From: Ornithodoros turicata
Lineage: Eukaryota; Arthropoda; Arachnida; Ixodida; Argasidae
Length of the DNA: 64,000 bases
Direction: 5' to 3'
Assembly (NCBI RefSeq): GCF_037126465.1
Contig: NC_088210.1
Location: 18,563,511-18,627,510, forward strand
Shown here: one piece after another, positions 1 to 11,032 of the stretch
How positions within the stretch are numbered: position 1 is the stretch's first letter
Layout of the letters: each line of letters starts with the position of its first letter
Program-made: the position numbers and the translations under genes
The notes under the pieces: model-generated
The model's database searches: none
What the model was told of the DNA's origin: nothing
What the model saw: only the letters and a program-made list of their open reading frames with translations

Positions 1-218
1 CTTCTCTTCTATGTACAAGTCCCGACTGTGTCGAGACTCGCATCTCCACACATCTTTCTTTTTCCTATCAATCAATTAATACGGTCCAAACTTTCCTTCC
101 GAAATTGCGTGTGTTAGTTTAATTTAGGTGAAGAGGGAGAATCTAGACTTGTTTGTCTCGTCGGGTGCATTTGCTCCAAATCTATCTTTCTCACTTAGTA
201 TAATGTACTTTGCCACAG

Positions 219-518
219 ATTGCTATCACCTTCCTCGGACTCATTGCCGCCGCCATGGCTGGCTTCGGTGGTCTGGGCTTCGGTGGTCTGGGCTACGGAG
301 GCCTTGGCTATGGAGGTCTTGGCTACGGCGGACTGGGCTATGGCGGATTGGGCTATGGCGGACTGGGCTATGGCGGCCTTGGCTACGGATACAGGGGAAT
401 CCCCGTTGGACGATTCTTTACTTACGGATCCAGCATCAAGCACGGATTCCCCATCGGTATTGGTTACGGCGGCTTCGGCGGATTTGGCGGCGGTTTCGGA
501 AAAGGATTCTATGGCTAA
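219..518 (+). CDS. Gly/Tyr-rich secreted protein gene 1, exon 2 (5' partial)
   Basis: Exon 2 of the first cluster member. The acceptor is the AG at 217-218 and the stop is TAA at 516-518. It gives 99 residues: the rest of a signal peptide (IAITFLGLIAAAMAG), a run of GLGYGG-type repeats, the hinge IPVGRFFTYGSSIKHG, then a Gly/Phe-rich tail ending KGFYG. By comparison with the other members, a 4-residue exon 1 lies upstream of the window. It is more diverged than genes 4-7: Leu alternates with Tyr in the repeats, and the hinge has FF in place of AF. A donor at 532-533 and an acceptor at 598-599 suggest a 68-bp intron in the 3' UTR, with AATAAA at 655-660. Probably a structural or defence protein secreted by an epithelium; the function is inferred from composition only. 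Confidence 0.72.
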   Translation: MAITFLGLIAAAMAGFGGLGFGGLGYGGLGYGGLGYGGLGYGGLGYGGLGYGGLGYGYRGIPVGRFFTYGSSIKHGFPIGIGYGGFGGFGGGFGKGFYG

Positions 519-654
519 ACATTAAGAACTGGTGAGTTCGTGCACATAATATGTGCTCTTACTTCTGTATTTAATTCACGTCTTCCGAAATCCTTACAGA
601 TCTTATGTGAGCTCCATGAAACGCAGCAAGCAACGTTGTGTGAAACTCAGTGTA

Positions 655-660
655 AATAAA
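655..660 (+). terminator. poly(A) signal of gene 1
   Basis: AATAAA lies about 140 bp after the gene 1 stop, in the exon that would follow the proposed 3'-UTR intron 532-599. Confidence 0.55.
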
Positions 661-827
661 ATGATGTCTAGGGCAACGAGGCTTTTATCTTGTTCTTATT
701 TAGTTCAAATAATATTCAATATGTTGTGTGAGCGGAAAATCATACAAACATGCAGATTGGCCAGCTGCATTGAAAGCTTGCATGACTGCGCTATATATTT
801 CAGGTCTATGTGTCATTTTTTCCGTGT

Positions 828-1085
828 TAGCGCCACGAAGCAACTGTGGCTATGAGCGGCGTACAGATGTGGACAGATGGAGAGAGGACAGCAGGAAGGA
901 GTGGGAGACAGGGTGGGGTTAGTGTGCGTCCTGGGCCCACTTCAGGGGGAACTGTGCCGACATTTGTCTGGAAAGTCTTCAGAAAACCCAGGAAAAACCT
1001 CAGACAGCACAGTCTGTTGTAGGATTCGAACCCACTACCTCTCATTCTTCTGCACGACCTTTGCTACCACGAGCGAGCGGACGCT
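828..1085 (-). repeat. tRNA-derived SINE (Ruka-like), nearly full length
   Basis: On the minus strand this reads as a tRNA-like head with a B box (GGGTTCGAATCC, at about 1022-1033), then the family body, ending at TAGCGCCACG on the left. The same body recurs at about 4.1, 17.0, 39.1 and 56.1-57.2 kb. Its head belongs to the subfamily with GGTAGC-AAGGTCGTG and a GAGGTAGTGGG T-arm. Resemblance to the Ruka-type SINEs of ixodid ticks is from memory of that family. Confidence 0.7.
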
Positions 1086-1754
1086 TCGACCGACTCGGTC
1101 ATATGTGTGTTCACGGCCTTTCCTGATGCGACACGCAGCTCGAAGCGAATGCACACCACAGCATTAGAAACGATTTCGTCAAGCGATGCCATCGGCAGGT
1201 CAAGCCCGCTATCAGAGCCCACCCTTCTGGCGAAACATGCATCTCCTGCTCGGATCCTCCCATACTTCCTAACAGTTCTTCTCGGTTCTTGGCACACATC
1301 TTGGCATTGGCTGAGTCATCAAAGAGGATACGGGATGGAAAGTGTTAGCACAACCCCCTGCCAGCCGGTTGACTTTGTTCCCTTAGCAGCTATCCAATAG
1401 TCACACTTGACTATCCTTTCTGGCTGACATTTCCTGCTAAAATAAATAGATCCCCCACCCCCGTCCTCCAAATGTTAGCCCTAAAAGTTCGTAACGGTGC
1501 TATTAAATGGACGTTCTAATCTCTTCAGGCAGCACTTTGTTTGTGCATTTGTATAATTACTGAAAGGTAAAAAGAGCGTACAAATTATCGCGTTGAGGAC
1601 GCCGCATGTCTATGGAACATGATTCCTGGAAGGACAGTTCCACTAAAACGTTTTTTGTGCAAAAGTATTTATTTCGTGTCTAGTGTTGCTCGCATGCTAG
1701 CAGCAATAATGATATACAATAAGCTAAGTGTATCATACACCGCATTTCATCTAT
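1086..1754. other. intergenic, no gene seen
   Basis: No exon with coding character and no promoter resembling the cluster promoters was seen. The short open frames here have no recognisable domain. Confidence 0.5.
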
Positions 1755-2750
1755 TGTGAAAAAAAAAAAAAAAAAAAGCAAAGCAAAAGGAACGAAAAAA
1801 AGTACATGTCTGAACACTATCGGGGATCAACACTATTTACCTCGGAAGAGACTTAGCAATGACTTCTGAGCACTTTTATCAGATTTAATTCGCGAGAAAT
1901 CGAATTTTCCCAATTGAACTCCGAGATTTGCCAAATCAACCTCACGTTTTTTACAGAAAGCCCACGTCGGATTTACCCCATTGCATTGTGGGGATGGATT
2001 ACCTAAAATGGATTCCCTACTGCTTTGGTATTAGCTGAAAATAAATAAATAAATAAATAACAGAGCGAAATCATTGTTTCGAGGCCCAAAAGTTGTCGGC
2101 GAATGCAAGATGCGGCGGAAGAAAAACGGTCACCCGCCCCCTTCCTGTTTCCTTCTGGCTCTTTCAGATAACTCTGTGTCGCAACCGTGCCGTCGTTATC
2201 AGCAAAATCTTCGACAAGGGAAACTGTATGGGCTGGCACAGCTCCTGTCAAAGTTAATAATAACACTGGAAAAAAAAAAATGTGGTCTCGTTCCCTAGCG
2301 AAATTACAGCAACCCTTGGGACCATGAGGAAATCTTAATTGAAATAAAAATTATTCTGTTAGTTTAACGCAAGGATTTTGTTCACGTAACAATCCCCCAG
2401 TTCCTCCAGGGTGGCTGTTATCACGCTCAGAAATGAATTTTTTTTTCAGTGTTCTTATTAACCTTGACTGGAGCTCTGACGTCTGCGAACGACGCTTTTC
2501 GCATTGCTTTTTTTTCTTTTTCTTTTCCTTTTTTTCGGCTGTTACTGTTCTATTAGTGAATGCATTTTTCAATAGAACGTGACGTTGACTTGGCAGATTT
2601 CGGAGTTCGATTGTGAAAATTCAAATTACCGCGAATTAAGTTTTATAAAAGGGCTCAGAAATGTCGGCAAAATCTCCCCCGAGATACACGGCGTTTCTTC
2701 CATGGTGTTCAGACAAGTAATTTTTTAATATGATTTTTTTTTCACGTTAG
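1755..2750. repeat. long-inverted-repeat DNA element, copy A
   Basis: The two ends are roughly 180-bp diverged inverted repeats: GTGAAAAAAAAA, then TGTCTGAACAC, then a CTCCGAGATTTGCC-type block on the left, and the reverse order on the right. The interior is shared with 7800-8990, including a block around GCAACCCTTGGGACCATGAG. No transposase frame is seen, so it is a non-autonomous element. The boundaries are approximate because the ends are A/T-rich. Confidence 0.6.
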
Positions 2751-3019
2751 CTGGAACACCTGGAACACCACACAAAATATATCACCCGACAAAAGCAGAT
2801 ATAAGCCAGAACGTTTCGTTGACACCAGACATGAAGTTATTAAGTTATTAAGTCTTATGAAGTTATTTCTCGTAGAATTTCTCGTAAACATGCACACACA
2901 CACGCAACGTATACATGTCGATAATTTCGGCCTCTTGACCGTTATTAGGTTGCCCGCAGCCCAAATAAAATTCAGAAATTCATTGACGAGGAAAAAGTTC
3001 CGCGATGCCGCGGTCACCA

Positions 3020-3295
3020 GGCCAGCATAACTTCTACGGTGAAGGCATTCCGCCGAGACTGGGAATTAAATAACCCGAGTTCAAATCCGGCTGCCCGCTG
3101 TGCTGTCTGGGTATCTTCCCTGGGATTTTTCTGATGCGCTTTAAGACAAATATTAGCACAGTTCCCTGTGAAGTCGGCCCAGGACACACGATCCGTCCCC
3201 AGGAGCAACATGCCGCCAGGGAGGCAGCAAGCAGATCGCTCAGGAATAGCACGCTACCACCCTCACCACCACCACCACCACCACCATCAGCATAC
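3020..3295 (+). repeat. SINE, plus orientation, (ACC)n tail
   Basis: A degenerate B box (GAGTTCAAATCC, about 3077-3088) is followed by the family body (GAAGTCGGCCCAGGACACAC) and a tail of ACC triplets at about 3259-3290. The (ACC)n tail marks the same subtype as the copies at 4418-4632 and 46276-46395. Confidence 0.6.
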
Positions 3296-4113
3296 CTTGC
3301 CAAGGTGCTACACTCCCTGCTCCTTCTACTGGACCAACGGCTTAGAAGTGTCGCGATAGACTAGCAGGCGATGGTGAACATGCTCTGCACTGCATTCCTC
3401 AAGGAAATTCGTTGTCGCTGACAACATCCGCGACCCACACCTACACATATCCGGAACACCGTTCAGAGTCATGAGAACCTAGACGGTTGCTTGAATATAC
3501 TGGTGCTACCTCATTGAGGCATTCCCATGGAAGACAGTCGTGAGAGGCTGAGTGACAGAGAGGAATCAACAGCATACAGGCAGGGTGTCACCATGCTGAC
3601 ACTCAGAACAGATTTTGCCTGCAGGCACTGTCGAGGCCATAACGACCAGGCACTGGTGTCACATGCAGCCAAGCCCATCGCGAAGCACAGCCTGCGTCCT
3701 CGTTGCCATTGATGACAACATTACTGAGTAGCCAGTCTGCATTATTGCGGTATCTCCTTTTCCCGCGAATATTTGCTCACTTTGGAAGATGCCTGGGACT
3801 AGTAGACCCAGGACAGCTGTCGCAACCTTCAGTGCCGATTTGGCGTTCGTGATGTGGGATGCGGAGAGGACCTGCTGTGACCTTCTTGATGACAAACACA
3901 GAGCTCAACGGACACGTTCATGATATCTTAAGGTGCGTCCTCAGTATGCCAATAGTGAGGACGCCCCTTATGTATACAAAAACGAGATAGAGAAGAAAAA
4001 GTGATTTTAGTCATTTTGGGAAATAGATGGATCATCGCAACCATTTGTCCCGTCCTTTCCGGGATGGGACTAAATGAATGCCACGGAGCGGCAGCTGCGC
4101 AATAGGGCACAAT
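3296..4113. other. intergenic, no gene seen
   Basis: No coding or RNA feature could be supported. Short frames on both strands lack recognisable domains. Confidence 0.45.
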
Positions 4114-4277
4114 GTTAGCGCGGCGAAGCAACTGTGGGTATGAGCGGCGTATGGACGTAGACAGATGGAGAGAGGACAGCAGGAAGGAGTGGTGGACAGG
4201 GGGTTCAGTATGCGTCCTGGGCCGACTTCAGGGGGAGCTGTGTCGACATTCGTCTGGAAAGTCTCTCGGAAAAACCT

Positions 4278-4751
4278 CACTCTCAAAAACATAACATCAC
4301 GTAGCACGGGTGATAGCCAACCATTGCACAGAGCGATACCGTTATCACTCCTGATTTGTGGAAAGCACGGGCAGTACACCTTTTGTGTCAATTGACATAA
4401 CTACACAAGTGCCACAAGGTGGTGGTGGTGGTGGTGGTGGTGGTGAAAAGGCTCGCCGTCGCCGGCCTCGCAGAGGTGGGTAACGTCACGACTGACGCCA
4501 TGGGGGAATGTGCGTCCTGGGCTGACTTCTAAGTGAACTGTGCCGACATATGTCTGAAAGCGTCCGAGGCAAACCCAGGAAAAACCCTAGACAGCACAGC
4601 CGGCACCGGGATTCGAACGCAGGTACCTCCCAGTGTCACAAAAAGGCATACGTCTCCAGTTTTTAACCAATCAGGAGGTAGAACGAACATCATTTGGGAC
4701 GGTGGTCGGCCTAGAGCCTGCTATGCGGTGACGTTCTGTTTTAATAGAGTA
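4278..4751. mobile_element. palindromic MITE interrupted by a SINE
   Basis: The left end (CACTCTCAAAAACATAACAT) and the right end (reverse complement ACTCTATTAAAACAG) match the terminal repeats of the MITE family at 57.7-63.6 kb (CACTCTTAAAAATGAAC). Removing the SINE at 4418-4632 leaves about 250 bp, the usual size of this family. Confidence 0.6.
4418..4632 (-). mobile_element. SINE with (ACC)n tail inserted in a MITE
   Basis: A minus-strand SINE with its (GGT)n/(ACC)n tail on the left and B box near the right end. It is flanked by a 9-bp near-direct repeat, GTGCCACAA (4409-4417) and GTGTCACAA (4633-4641), which looks like its target-site duplication. The tRNA head beyond the B box is missing, a normal 5' truncation. 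Confidence 0.6.
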
Positions 4752-4850
4752 CAGGGAAAACCCCAGACAGCACAACCGGTGGTAGCATTCGACCCCACTA
4801 CCTCCCGGTCTTCAGTACGACCTTGGCTACGGGACTAACGCGCGGATGCT

Positions 4851-5750
4851 AGCACAATTTGTCAAAAAAAGAACCACCAACTTTACTTGTTTACTGTGTA
4901 TAGGCAGAAAAATTGCTTAATTATAATGCTGGAAAGTAGCCGTTCTGAAGCTGAAACAGACAAACAGATGAACGCGACACAACCCTCTGCCTGAAAACAT
5001 GGACACGAGAGGCACGGGTTTGATTTTCGCCGCTGTCTGGCTTTTTCTACAACTGCCATATTTCAACTTGTTAAGTATATTGCGTTGTCCCCTTAACTTC
5101 CCGCGGAGTAGATGCATATTCATGTAGGTTGTGGCATTCAGGGGACAATTTGCGAACGAGTGGCTACTCGAAGTGCAAGGGAGTAAGTTTCGGGTCTAGG
5201 GGACTAAAATGCGGAGTAATAGCGATCGAGATTCCGTAATTACTCCATTTTTTTCTGTAGGGTCTAGATACGGATATATAGGCAGATACGACGTACATTC
5301 TCATACACATCAGAGCCCATCTTCTGCTCTATAGGACTTCTTCGTTATTCACAATCTTCCTCACTAATACAAAAGCAAAAGTTATTGTACACACAAAAAC
5401 AGCAAATAGTTCCTTGTATTTTTATTTTTAATCAATCATACAAACAAACAAACAAACAACCAATCAATCAATCAGTGAAGAAATAAAAGAAAAAAATGAG
5501 GCGCGATAACCGTTGCACTTTTTTTTTTTTTTAATGTCATGACACAAAGCCTGTGATAATAATTTCCTAATTGGCTTTCGTTCACAAAAAAGCGGTGTGT
5601 AGCAGCCTTCACGCGTGCTTGGCCTTCGAAAACCCAATAAACGGCAAACAGCACAGAGGAAAATTGCCTGGAAACCAACGGTTTGATAGCCGGTAGTACT
5701 GGAAAGTGACAGCAGAATCCGTAAGCCACACCCCAAACGAACGCGTCGAG
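4851..5750. other. upstream region of gene 2
   Basis: Low-complexity A/T tracts and no coding exon. The last ~100 bp before 5751 are the presumed promoter-proximal region of gene 2. Confidence 0.4.
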
Positions 5751-5758
5751 TATAAAAG
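5751..5758 (+). promoter_or_regulatory. TATA box of gene 2
   Basis: TATAAAAG lies 57 bp before the ATG of gene 2. A TCAGC at about 5776 is a plausible initiator. Confidence 0.65.
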
Positions 5759-5807
5759 CTGGTCAGGCGCTCGTCTCAGCATCGAGTCTTGCTAAGACAG
5801 AACAACC

Positions 5808-6891
5808 ATGAAGACCTGCGTAAGTTTCTGGGATCTTACGATCTAGCAGGTGTACCTAAAGACAACTGTGTGTACTTGTTTTTTTTTTTTTTTCATTGCA
5901 TTTCGGATCCTGTTGCAATCGTTCTGTGAAATCCTTCTAACTCTGATTATGAAAAGTAGATGCGACATGTGAAGTTCTGATTATAGTGTACTAATTAGTA
6001 AACTATTTCATAGGCAAATTACGAACTCCTGAGTGTGGGCTTGAGCGGTTTTGTGTGTTCAGGCGGAGTCTCCTATTGTTATGAAATTTCTCCGCCAGCT
6101 CGCCTGCACTGATAGTAGTTTACACACGAAGATATGAGTGCAGATTGCAGGTAGTTCAGAGTAGTCCTTGTGAAATGAGCCGATTAAGTTAGGTTACATT
6201 GAACTATGTTTCCGTTATACATGTATATATGTAAACTCATCCGTGGATTTTAAATAGTCCATAAAAAACGAGCTTGAGCATGGTTCCATTCAAGCTCTGC
6301 TATATACATGTACTGGCCCTCTATTTTTTATAGCAAGTTGCATTTGCTTTTTAAAGCAATATTATTTCCCAACCAGCCTTTCTAACCCGTTCAGGATGCA
6401 ACGCTAGGCAAGCGCAATGTATGAGGTCACCATCAGTCGGCACCGTAATCGTAATGGAAGTTTCGTTATTCCTCAGGACTGGGCCAAGATGACTCAAATA
6501 CACACGTCTTGGCGACGTACGTCATTGTCGAGTTTCAATGCATGTCCAGTCGCACCGCACGAGCCAGAGGAGAAAAGATCTTGTCAAATGTATAACCTCT
6601 CAATTTCCGCATTTCTCAATGCAGGTTGCTGCCGTTTTCTTCGCCCTCGTGGCTAGTGCTATGGCTGGCTACTTTGGCTACGGCCACGGCTATGGCGGCT
6701 ATGGTGGCTACGGCGGCTACGGCGGATATGGTGGATATGGTGGATACGGTGGTTACGGTGGTTACGGCTACGGATACCCCGTTGGACGCGCTTTCGCCTA
6801 TGGATCCCATATCAATCACGGCCACGGATACGGTCATGGCTACGGTCACGGTTACGGTGGCTACGGCTACGGTCTTGGCTTCTATGGCTAG
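5808..6891 (+). CDS. Gly/Tyr/His-rich secreted protein gene 2
   Basis: Two coding exons, 5808-5819 (MKTC) and 6625-6891, joined across a phase-0 intron with donor GT 5820-5821 and acceptor AG 6623-6624. The product has 92 residues. The signal peptide MKTCVAAVFFALVASAMA is followed by GYGG repeats, the hinge YPVGRAFAYGSHINHG, a His-rich stretch of GHGYGHGYGHGYG and the terminal GFYG. The start is chosen because it is the first ATG after the TATA box and the 12-nt first exon is shared by all complete members. A canonical GTAAGT two bases after the stop, with an acceptor at 7232-7233 and AATAAA at 7318-7323, points to a 3'-UTR intron. The alternating Gly-His suggests possible metal binding, which is inference. 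Confidence 0.82.
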
Positions 6892-6962
6892 ATGTAAGTG
6901 TCGTTCACGACCTACGGCTACGGTCTTGGTTTCTATGGCTAGATGTAAGTGTCGTTCACGAC
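6861..6962 (+). repeat. 51-bp tandem duplication over the gene 2 stop codon
   Basis: 6861-6911 and 6912-6962 are nearly identical. Each contains the last codons of gene 2, a TAG (6889-6891 and 6940-6942) and a GTAAGT splice donor (GT at 6894 and 6945). The second copy is untranslated because the first stop is intact. Confidence 0.85.
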
Positions 6963-7317
6963 CTACTGCTACAGATAACAGGCCCTTGCATAGTGGCAGT
7001 TATGAGCCAACAAAAATGAACGGAAGCGAGAGAGGCTACCCCGTGACGTATAAGAAATAGAGCTGTGCCTATTATCATTACAAGCAAAATCGTGGAGATA
7101 AAAGACAGTTCGGCATTAATAATTTTGCGTCGTGCTTGTTCTCATGTGCAGAACTAAACTGCTGTGCAGCTACTTAATCTTCCAAATCCAATAGAAGAGA
7201 ATTGATGATCTTGCTATTTACTTTATATTCCAGGCAACCCCGCGTCTATTATTTCCCCCAAGGAGGCCAAAGAGGTCGTTTCTCCTGTCCAGACCACCAG
7301 TAATTTTATGCACTGTA

Positions 7318-7323
7318 AATAAA
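7318..7323 (+). terminator. poly(A) signal of gene 2
   Basis: AATAAA follows a short exon that would start at 7234 after the pyrimidine-rich acceptor ending at 7233. Confidence 0.55.
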
Positions 7324-7799
7324 AATCTCCGGTTTTGAAACTTTTGTCTTTCACTGACTTGCTGTACAAGACCGTCGACAAGATAGTCCTATGTGGTGTG
7401 GTAGCTTTCCTCTAAGCGACATGTCGTCCTGGGGCCATTAACTAGAGAATATATAATCAACGCCGCTCTTCGACCAGCTCCAGCTGCGAGACACTCGCAC
7501 TGGAGTCGCTTATCTACAGGCATTCACAATGGGCTTTACCGCAATCCATACCCAAGTCACGCTCGTTGCAATGACAAAAGCTATGCAGTTCAACATCCGC
7601 AACTGAAAGTCAAGCAGAAAAGGTTGGTTAAAGGTCGACCATCGCAAGGAACGCAAAAACTGATGTGGGAGAACAAATGCAAATCTGTATACTACGAAGA
7701 ACGTGCACACGCGTTCTAGCTTTCTTTTCAATTAGCGACCATATCAATCACCGATCACTATTGCGACATGCGCACTATACACCGGGTTGTTTCACCGGA

Positions 7800-8990
7800 C
7801 TGGGAGAGGAAAAAAAAAGAAGAAGAAAAAAGAAGAAAAAAAAAAACGCAAGGGAAAAAATCGCATGAAAAATATACATTGGCCTGATCAATACAGGGTC
7901 AACAGTATTTATCTCTGGGGAGATCTCGTCATGACTTCTGAGCACTTTTATCAAATTTAATTCGCAAAATTTAATTTTACGAAACGGGCGTAGAAATGCG
8001 GGGTAGTTGGTAACTGTACATAATGATAAACGGAACGCAGCCAATCGTAGCAGTTCGTTTGTGCACTTCCTCGTCCGTGTCCCTGGCTGCGTTCCGTTTA
8101 TCATTAATTTTACGAATTGATCTCCGAAAAGTCACCCTTTGCAAAGTCAACCTCACGATTTTTTTTTTACAGAAGGAGAAGCGCACATCGAATTTAACCT
8201 ATTCCATCGTAAAATACATTCCCTACAGCCTTGGTAATAGCTGGAAAAAAAAAAAAGAAAGAAAAAGATCACGGCAAAATTGGCGGAATAAAAACGATCA
8301 ACTACCCCTTTCCGCTTCCTTCTCGCTCTTCTTTCAGATCGCTTTGCACGTTGCAACCATGCTGGCGTTACCAGCAGAAGCTTGGAAAAGTGAAAGTGAA
8401 AGAGCATGATAGAGCTCCGGTCAACCTTAATAATAACATCGAAAAAAAAAAAATTGATCTCGTTCCCGAGCGCGATTACAGCAACCCTTGTGGTCATGAG
8501 GAAATCTTAATTGAATAAAATTACTTTGTTAGTTTAACGCAAGGATTTTGTTCGCTTAACATTCCCCCAGTGCCCCAAGGGTGGCTGTTATCGCGCTGGG
8601 AAATGCGACCAAATTTTTTTCCAGTGTTATTATTAAAGTTGACCGGAGCTGTACATGGCCTCCTCGCACCTGAATGCGGCCGGCAATTTGCGCTCCTCAA
8701 AGCGACGGTTTCGCAATTGTTTTCCGGCTATTGCCATTGTGGTAGTGAATGCATTTTGCAAAACAGTGGGGTTAATCCGGCATGCGCTTTCTGTTTCCGT
8801 AAAGATAATAAAAATACATAAATAAAAATAAATAAACGTGAAGTTGACTTGGCAAGTTTCAATTTCTCGCGAATTAAATTTGACAAAAGTGTTGAGAGGT
8901 CATGGCAAAATCTCCTCCGAGATGAGTAGCGTTGACCCCATAGTGTTCAGGTAAGTATAGATTTTTTAATAAGACTTTTTTTTCACGTTA
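7800..8990. repeat. long-inverted-repeat DNA element, copy B
   Basis: Shares its interior and inverted ends with 1755-2750 (blocks around CACTTTTATC-AATTTAATTCGC, AAGGATTTTGTTCGC and TTTCACGTTAG at the right end). It carries an additional perfect inverted repeat at 8021-8043/8084-8106 absent from copy A. No transposase is recognisable. Confidence 0.58.
8021..8106. repeat. hairpin inside element copy B
   Basis: TAATGATAAACGGAACGCAG at 8021-8040 is repeated in inverted form ending at 8106, giving about 23 bp of stem with a 40-nt loop. It looks like a small palindrome inserted into the larger element. Confidence 0.7.
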
Positions 8991-10051
8991 GGTGTCTCCA
9001 GGACAGATTTTTGTTCTGAAAACGGCTACAATATCAGGTCACCGAAAGGAACAGATGTTCTCATTGGGACAACTTCGTAGCTTTTATAATTAAAAAGTTA
9101 ATTAACGATTTTTCGGTCATTAGTCATTCGACGGTTGAGCAACATATGGCCAAGAACATCCGCCGGCCCAGAGATGTTAGAAGTGAAAACAGCATGTCTC
9201 TAGCCCTTATAGTTTTTTAATGAAAAATCTGTCTAAAAAAAACAAAAAAAAAACACCCTGTATATTTCAGCGTTTACCGAGTACCGAAATATGGAAATAC
9301 GTGAGCACAAGTGTACGTATACGTTAATTCGACAAACAAAGAATTACGGAAAAGGATTAAATACGTCACTCCAGCGTCATACGGCATATTTACGGATAAT
9401 TTATGCCCAGCAACTCACACAGTTGTAGTTACCACTCGCAAAAATACCGCTCATGAAAGTTCAACACTCACTGGGGTAAAGTGACAATTGGCTCCATGAC
9501 GCAGCCGACCAGTAACTCGCTTTTAAAAAAGAGTATTCCTAAATGCTTTAATAAAAAAAAAGCGTCGAAGTCAGCTTCTAAACACGCTTCCTTTATGCTG
9601 TTCACACAGTTACGTAATCATCCACCCTGTAATTGTGAATGGTAGACATTCGTTCCGTTCGCCCTCAGAGATGCCAGGTAGTGCCAATGTCGCCTTTTCT
9701 CACGTGCTCGTATCTACCCCCCCCCCCCCATAACATCACCCCCTGTGCGTTTCCACGTAATTAGATTGGTTGTCTGCTTCCCCGTCGCATTTGTGTACCA
9801 AGTACTGACACATTTTGATTGGCCCGTTCCGCCTTCTTCGAACATAATTTGAGGTGACGGAATTTGGCGTTTCTTTTCTTGCGACCTTCGAACACGCCTG
9901 AGTGCGAAAGACGAAAAAAAGAAAAAAAAAGAAAGAAAAATAAAATCGGCATAGAATTTGCAGAAAAGAAGTCGTCTTTTGTTGCTCTTGACGACAAATG
10001 TGGTTTGGGGTGAGCGTGTCGTCATAACTAGTCAGCAATTTGGAAATCCAG
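8991..10051. other. upstream region of gene 3
   Basis: No coding exon was seen. A C tract at 9718-9729 and A-rich tracts are the only marked features. A sequence ending ACACCCTG-TATA near 9253-9265 resembles a mariner-like terminus but has no clear partner. Confidence 0.4.
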
Positions 10052-10059
10052 TATATAAG
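10052..10059 (+). promoter_or_regulatory. TATA box of gene 3
   Basis: TATATAAG lies 59 bp before the ATG of gene 3, the same spacing class as the other cluster promoters. Confidence 0.65.
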
Positions 10060-10110
10060 ACCCTCGGCGACAGAGACCGAGCATCACTTCTCGAACGGAA
10101 CAGAGAGAAC

Positions 10111-10896
10111 ATGAACTGCACGGTAAGGACATATAAGTGTACGGACCGCGCCGAAGGCGAAACAGAGGCGTCAACGGATGTGCTTGCAGCCAGTTCCATG
10201 AAGCTGTGAAGTACGAGGTCCTGGTGGCGGATAGTGAAACTGCTTGCCGTGTAGCTGGATAGGTTGCCGCGCTCTCGGATATACATGACCAGGCAGCGCC
10301 TCATAACGCAATACAAGCTCTTAGCTTCAGAGAGAAGTATCCATTTGGTGTGCTGGGTACAGGTCCTCCACCTGGTGGTACCGATCTGGGATATGAATCC
10401 ATAACCACTCCATAATGTTAGCTTGAAAGTTCATCATGTGTAGGCAGTAGGAAGCATCAGGCAGTAAGAATAAGCTTGTGCCCTCTACAAGTATAGAGGA
10501 GCCTGAGCTAACCTGAATGTATAGGAGCGTGTCCCATGGAACCAGCCTGCTCCATGCCGGTTTACTTTGACAAACAATTATTACAAGCACTGATCCTTTC
10601 AGGTCGTCGCTGTCTTCTTTGCCCTGGTGGCAACCGCCATTGCGGGATACTTCGGTGGCCATGGATTCGGCGGTTACGGCGGGGGCCTCGGTGGCTATGG
10701 CGGTGGGTACGGAGGACCCGGCGCCTACGGAGGAGGCTATGGAGGAGGATACGGCGGCGGATTTGGGGGCTATGGAGGCTATGGCGGATTCGGTTTCCCT
10801 GTCAACCGTGCCTTCTCTTATACCACTAAGGTGAACCACGGAGGTTACGGAGGCTATGGAGGTTTCGGAGGCTTCAAGCACGGATTCTACGGCTGA
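10111..10896 (+). CDS. Gly/Tyr-rich secreted protein gene 3
   Basis: Exons 10111-10122 (MNCT) and 10603-10896, with a phase-0 intron from GT 10123 to AG 10601-10602. The product has 101 residues. The signal peptide MNCTVVAVFFALVATAIA is followed by a chain richer in GGG and GGYGGGF than its relatives, with the diverged hinge FPVNRAFSYTTKVNHG, then GGYGGF repeats and a KHGFYG end. The hinge keeps P-V, R, F, Y and H while changing neighbouring residues, which suggests selection on those positions. AATAAA at 11027-11032 closes the gene, and no 3'-UTR intron is evident. Its divergence from genes 4-7 marks it as an older paralogue. Confidence 0.82.
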
Positions 10897-11026
10897 GGAT
10901 CCGATGAAATTGAGTTTTGATTTCATATCATGACTGATGTCAACCGCTCTCGGCTGGTATCATTCCCGGAAATGGAATCAAATGACAAGTCGCGGTGTCA
11001 TGTGACTTGTATGACGATACTGTGTA

Positions 11027-11032
11027 AATAAA
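11027..11032 (+). terminator. poly(A) signal of gene 3
   Basis: AATAAA lies 131 bp after the gene 3 stop codon. Confidence 0.65.

Larger units (their letters stand above)
4114..4850 (-). repeat. SINE copy split by a nested insertion (4278-4751)
   Basis: The tail-side half (4114-4277) and head-side half (4752-4850) belong to one Ruka-like SINE. The left part stops at GTCTCTCGGAAAAACC and the right part resumes with GGAAAACCCCAGACAGCAC, which is contiguous in intact copies such as 828-1085. The intervening DNA is a palindromic MITE that itself contains another SINE. Confidence 0.6.

Noticed and set aside
4421..4444. GGT triplet run as a stand-alone microsatellite
   Set aside because: It is the tail of a minus-strand SINE, as are the runs at about 3259-3290 and 46276-46299.
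210..10896. Gly-rich proteins as spider-type acanthoscurrin or ctenidin antimicrobial peptides
   Set aside because: Those have GGL/GGGG-type arrays and no hinge of the P-V-x-R-x-F kind; composition alone is not enough to assign the name.
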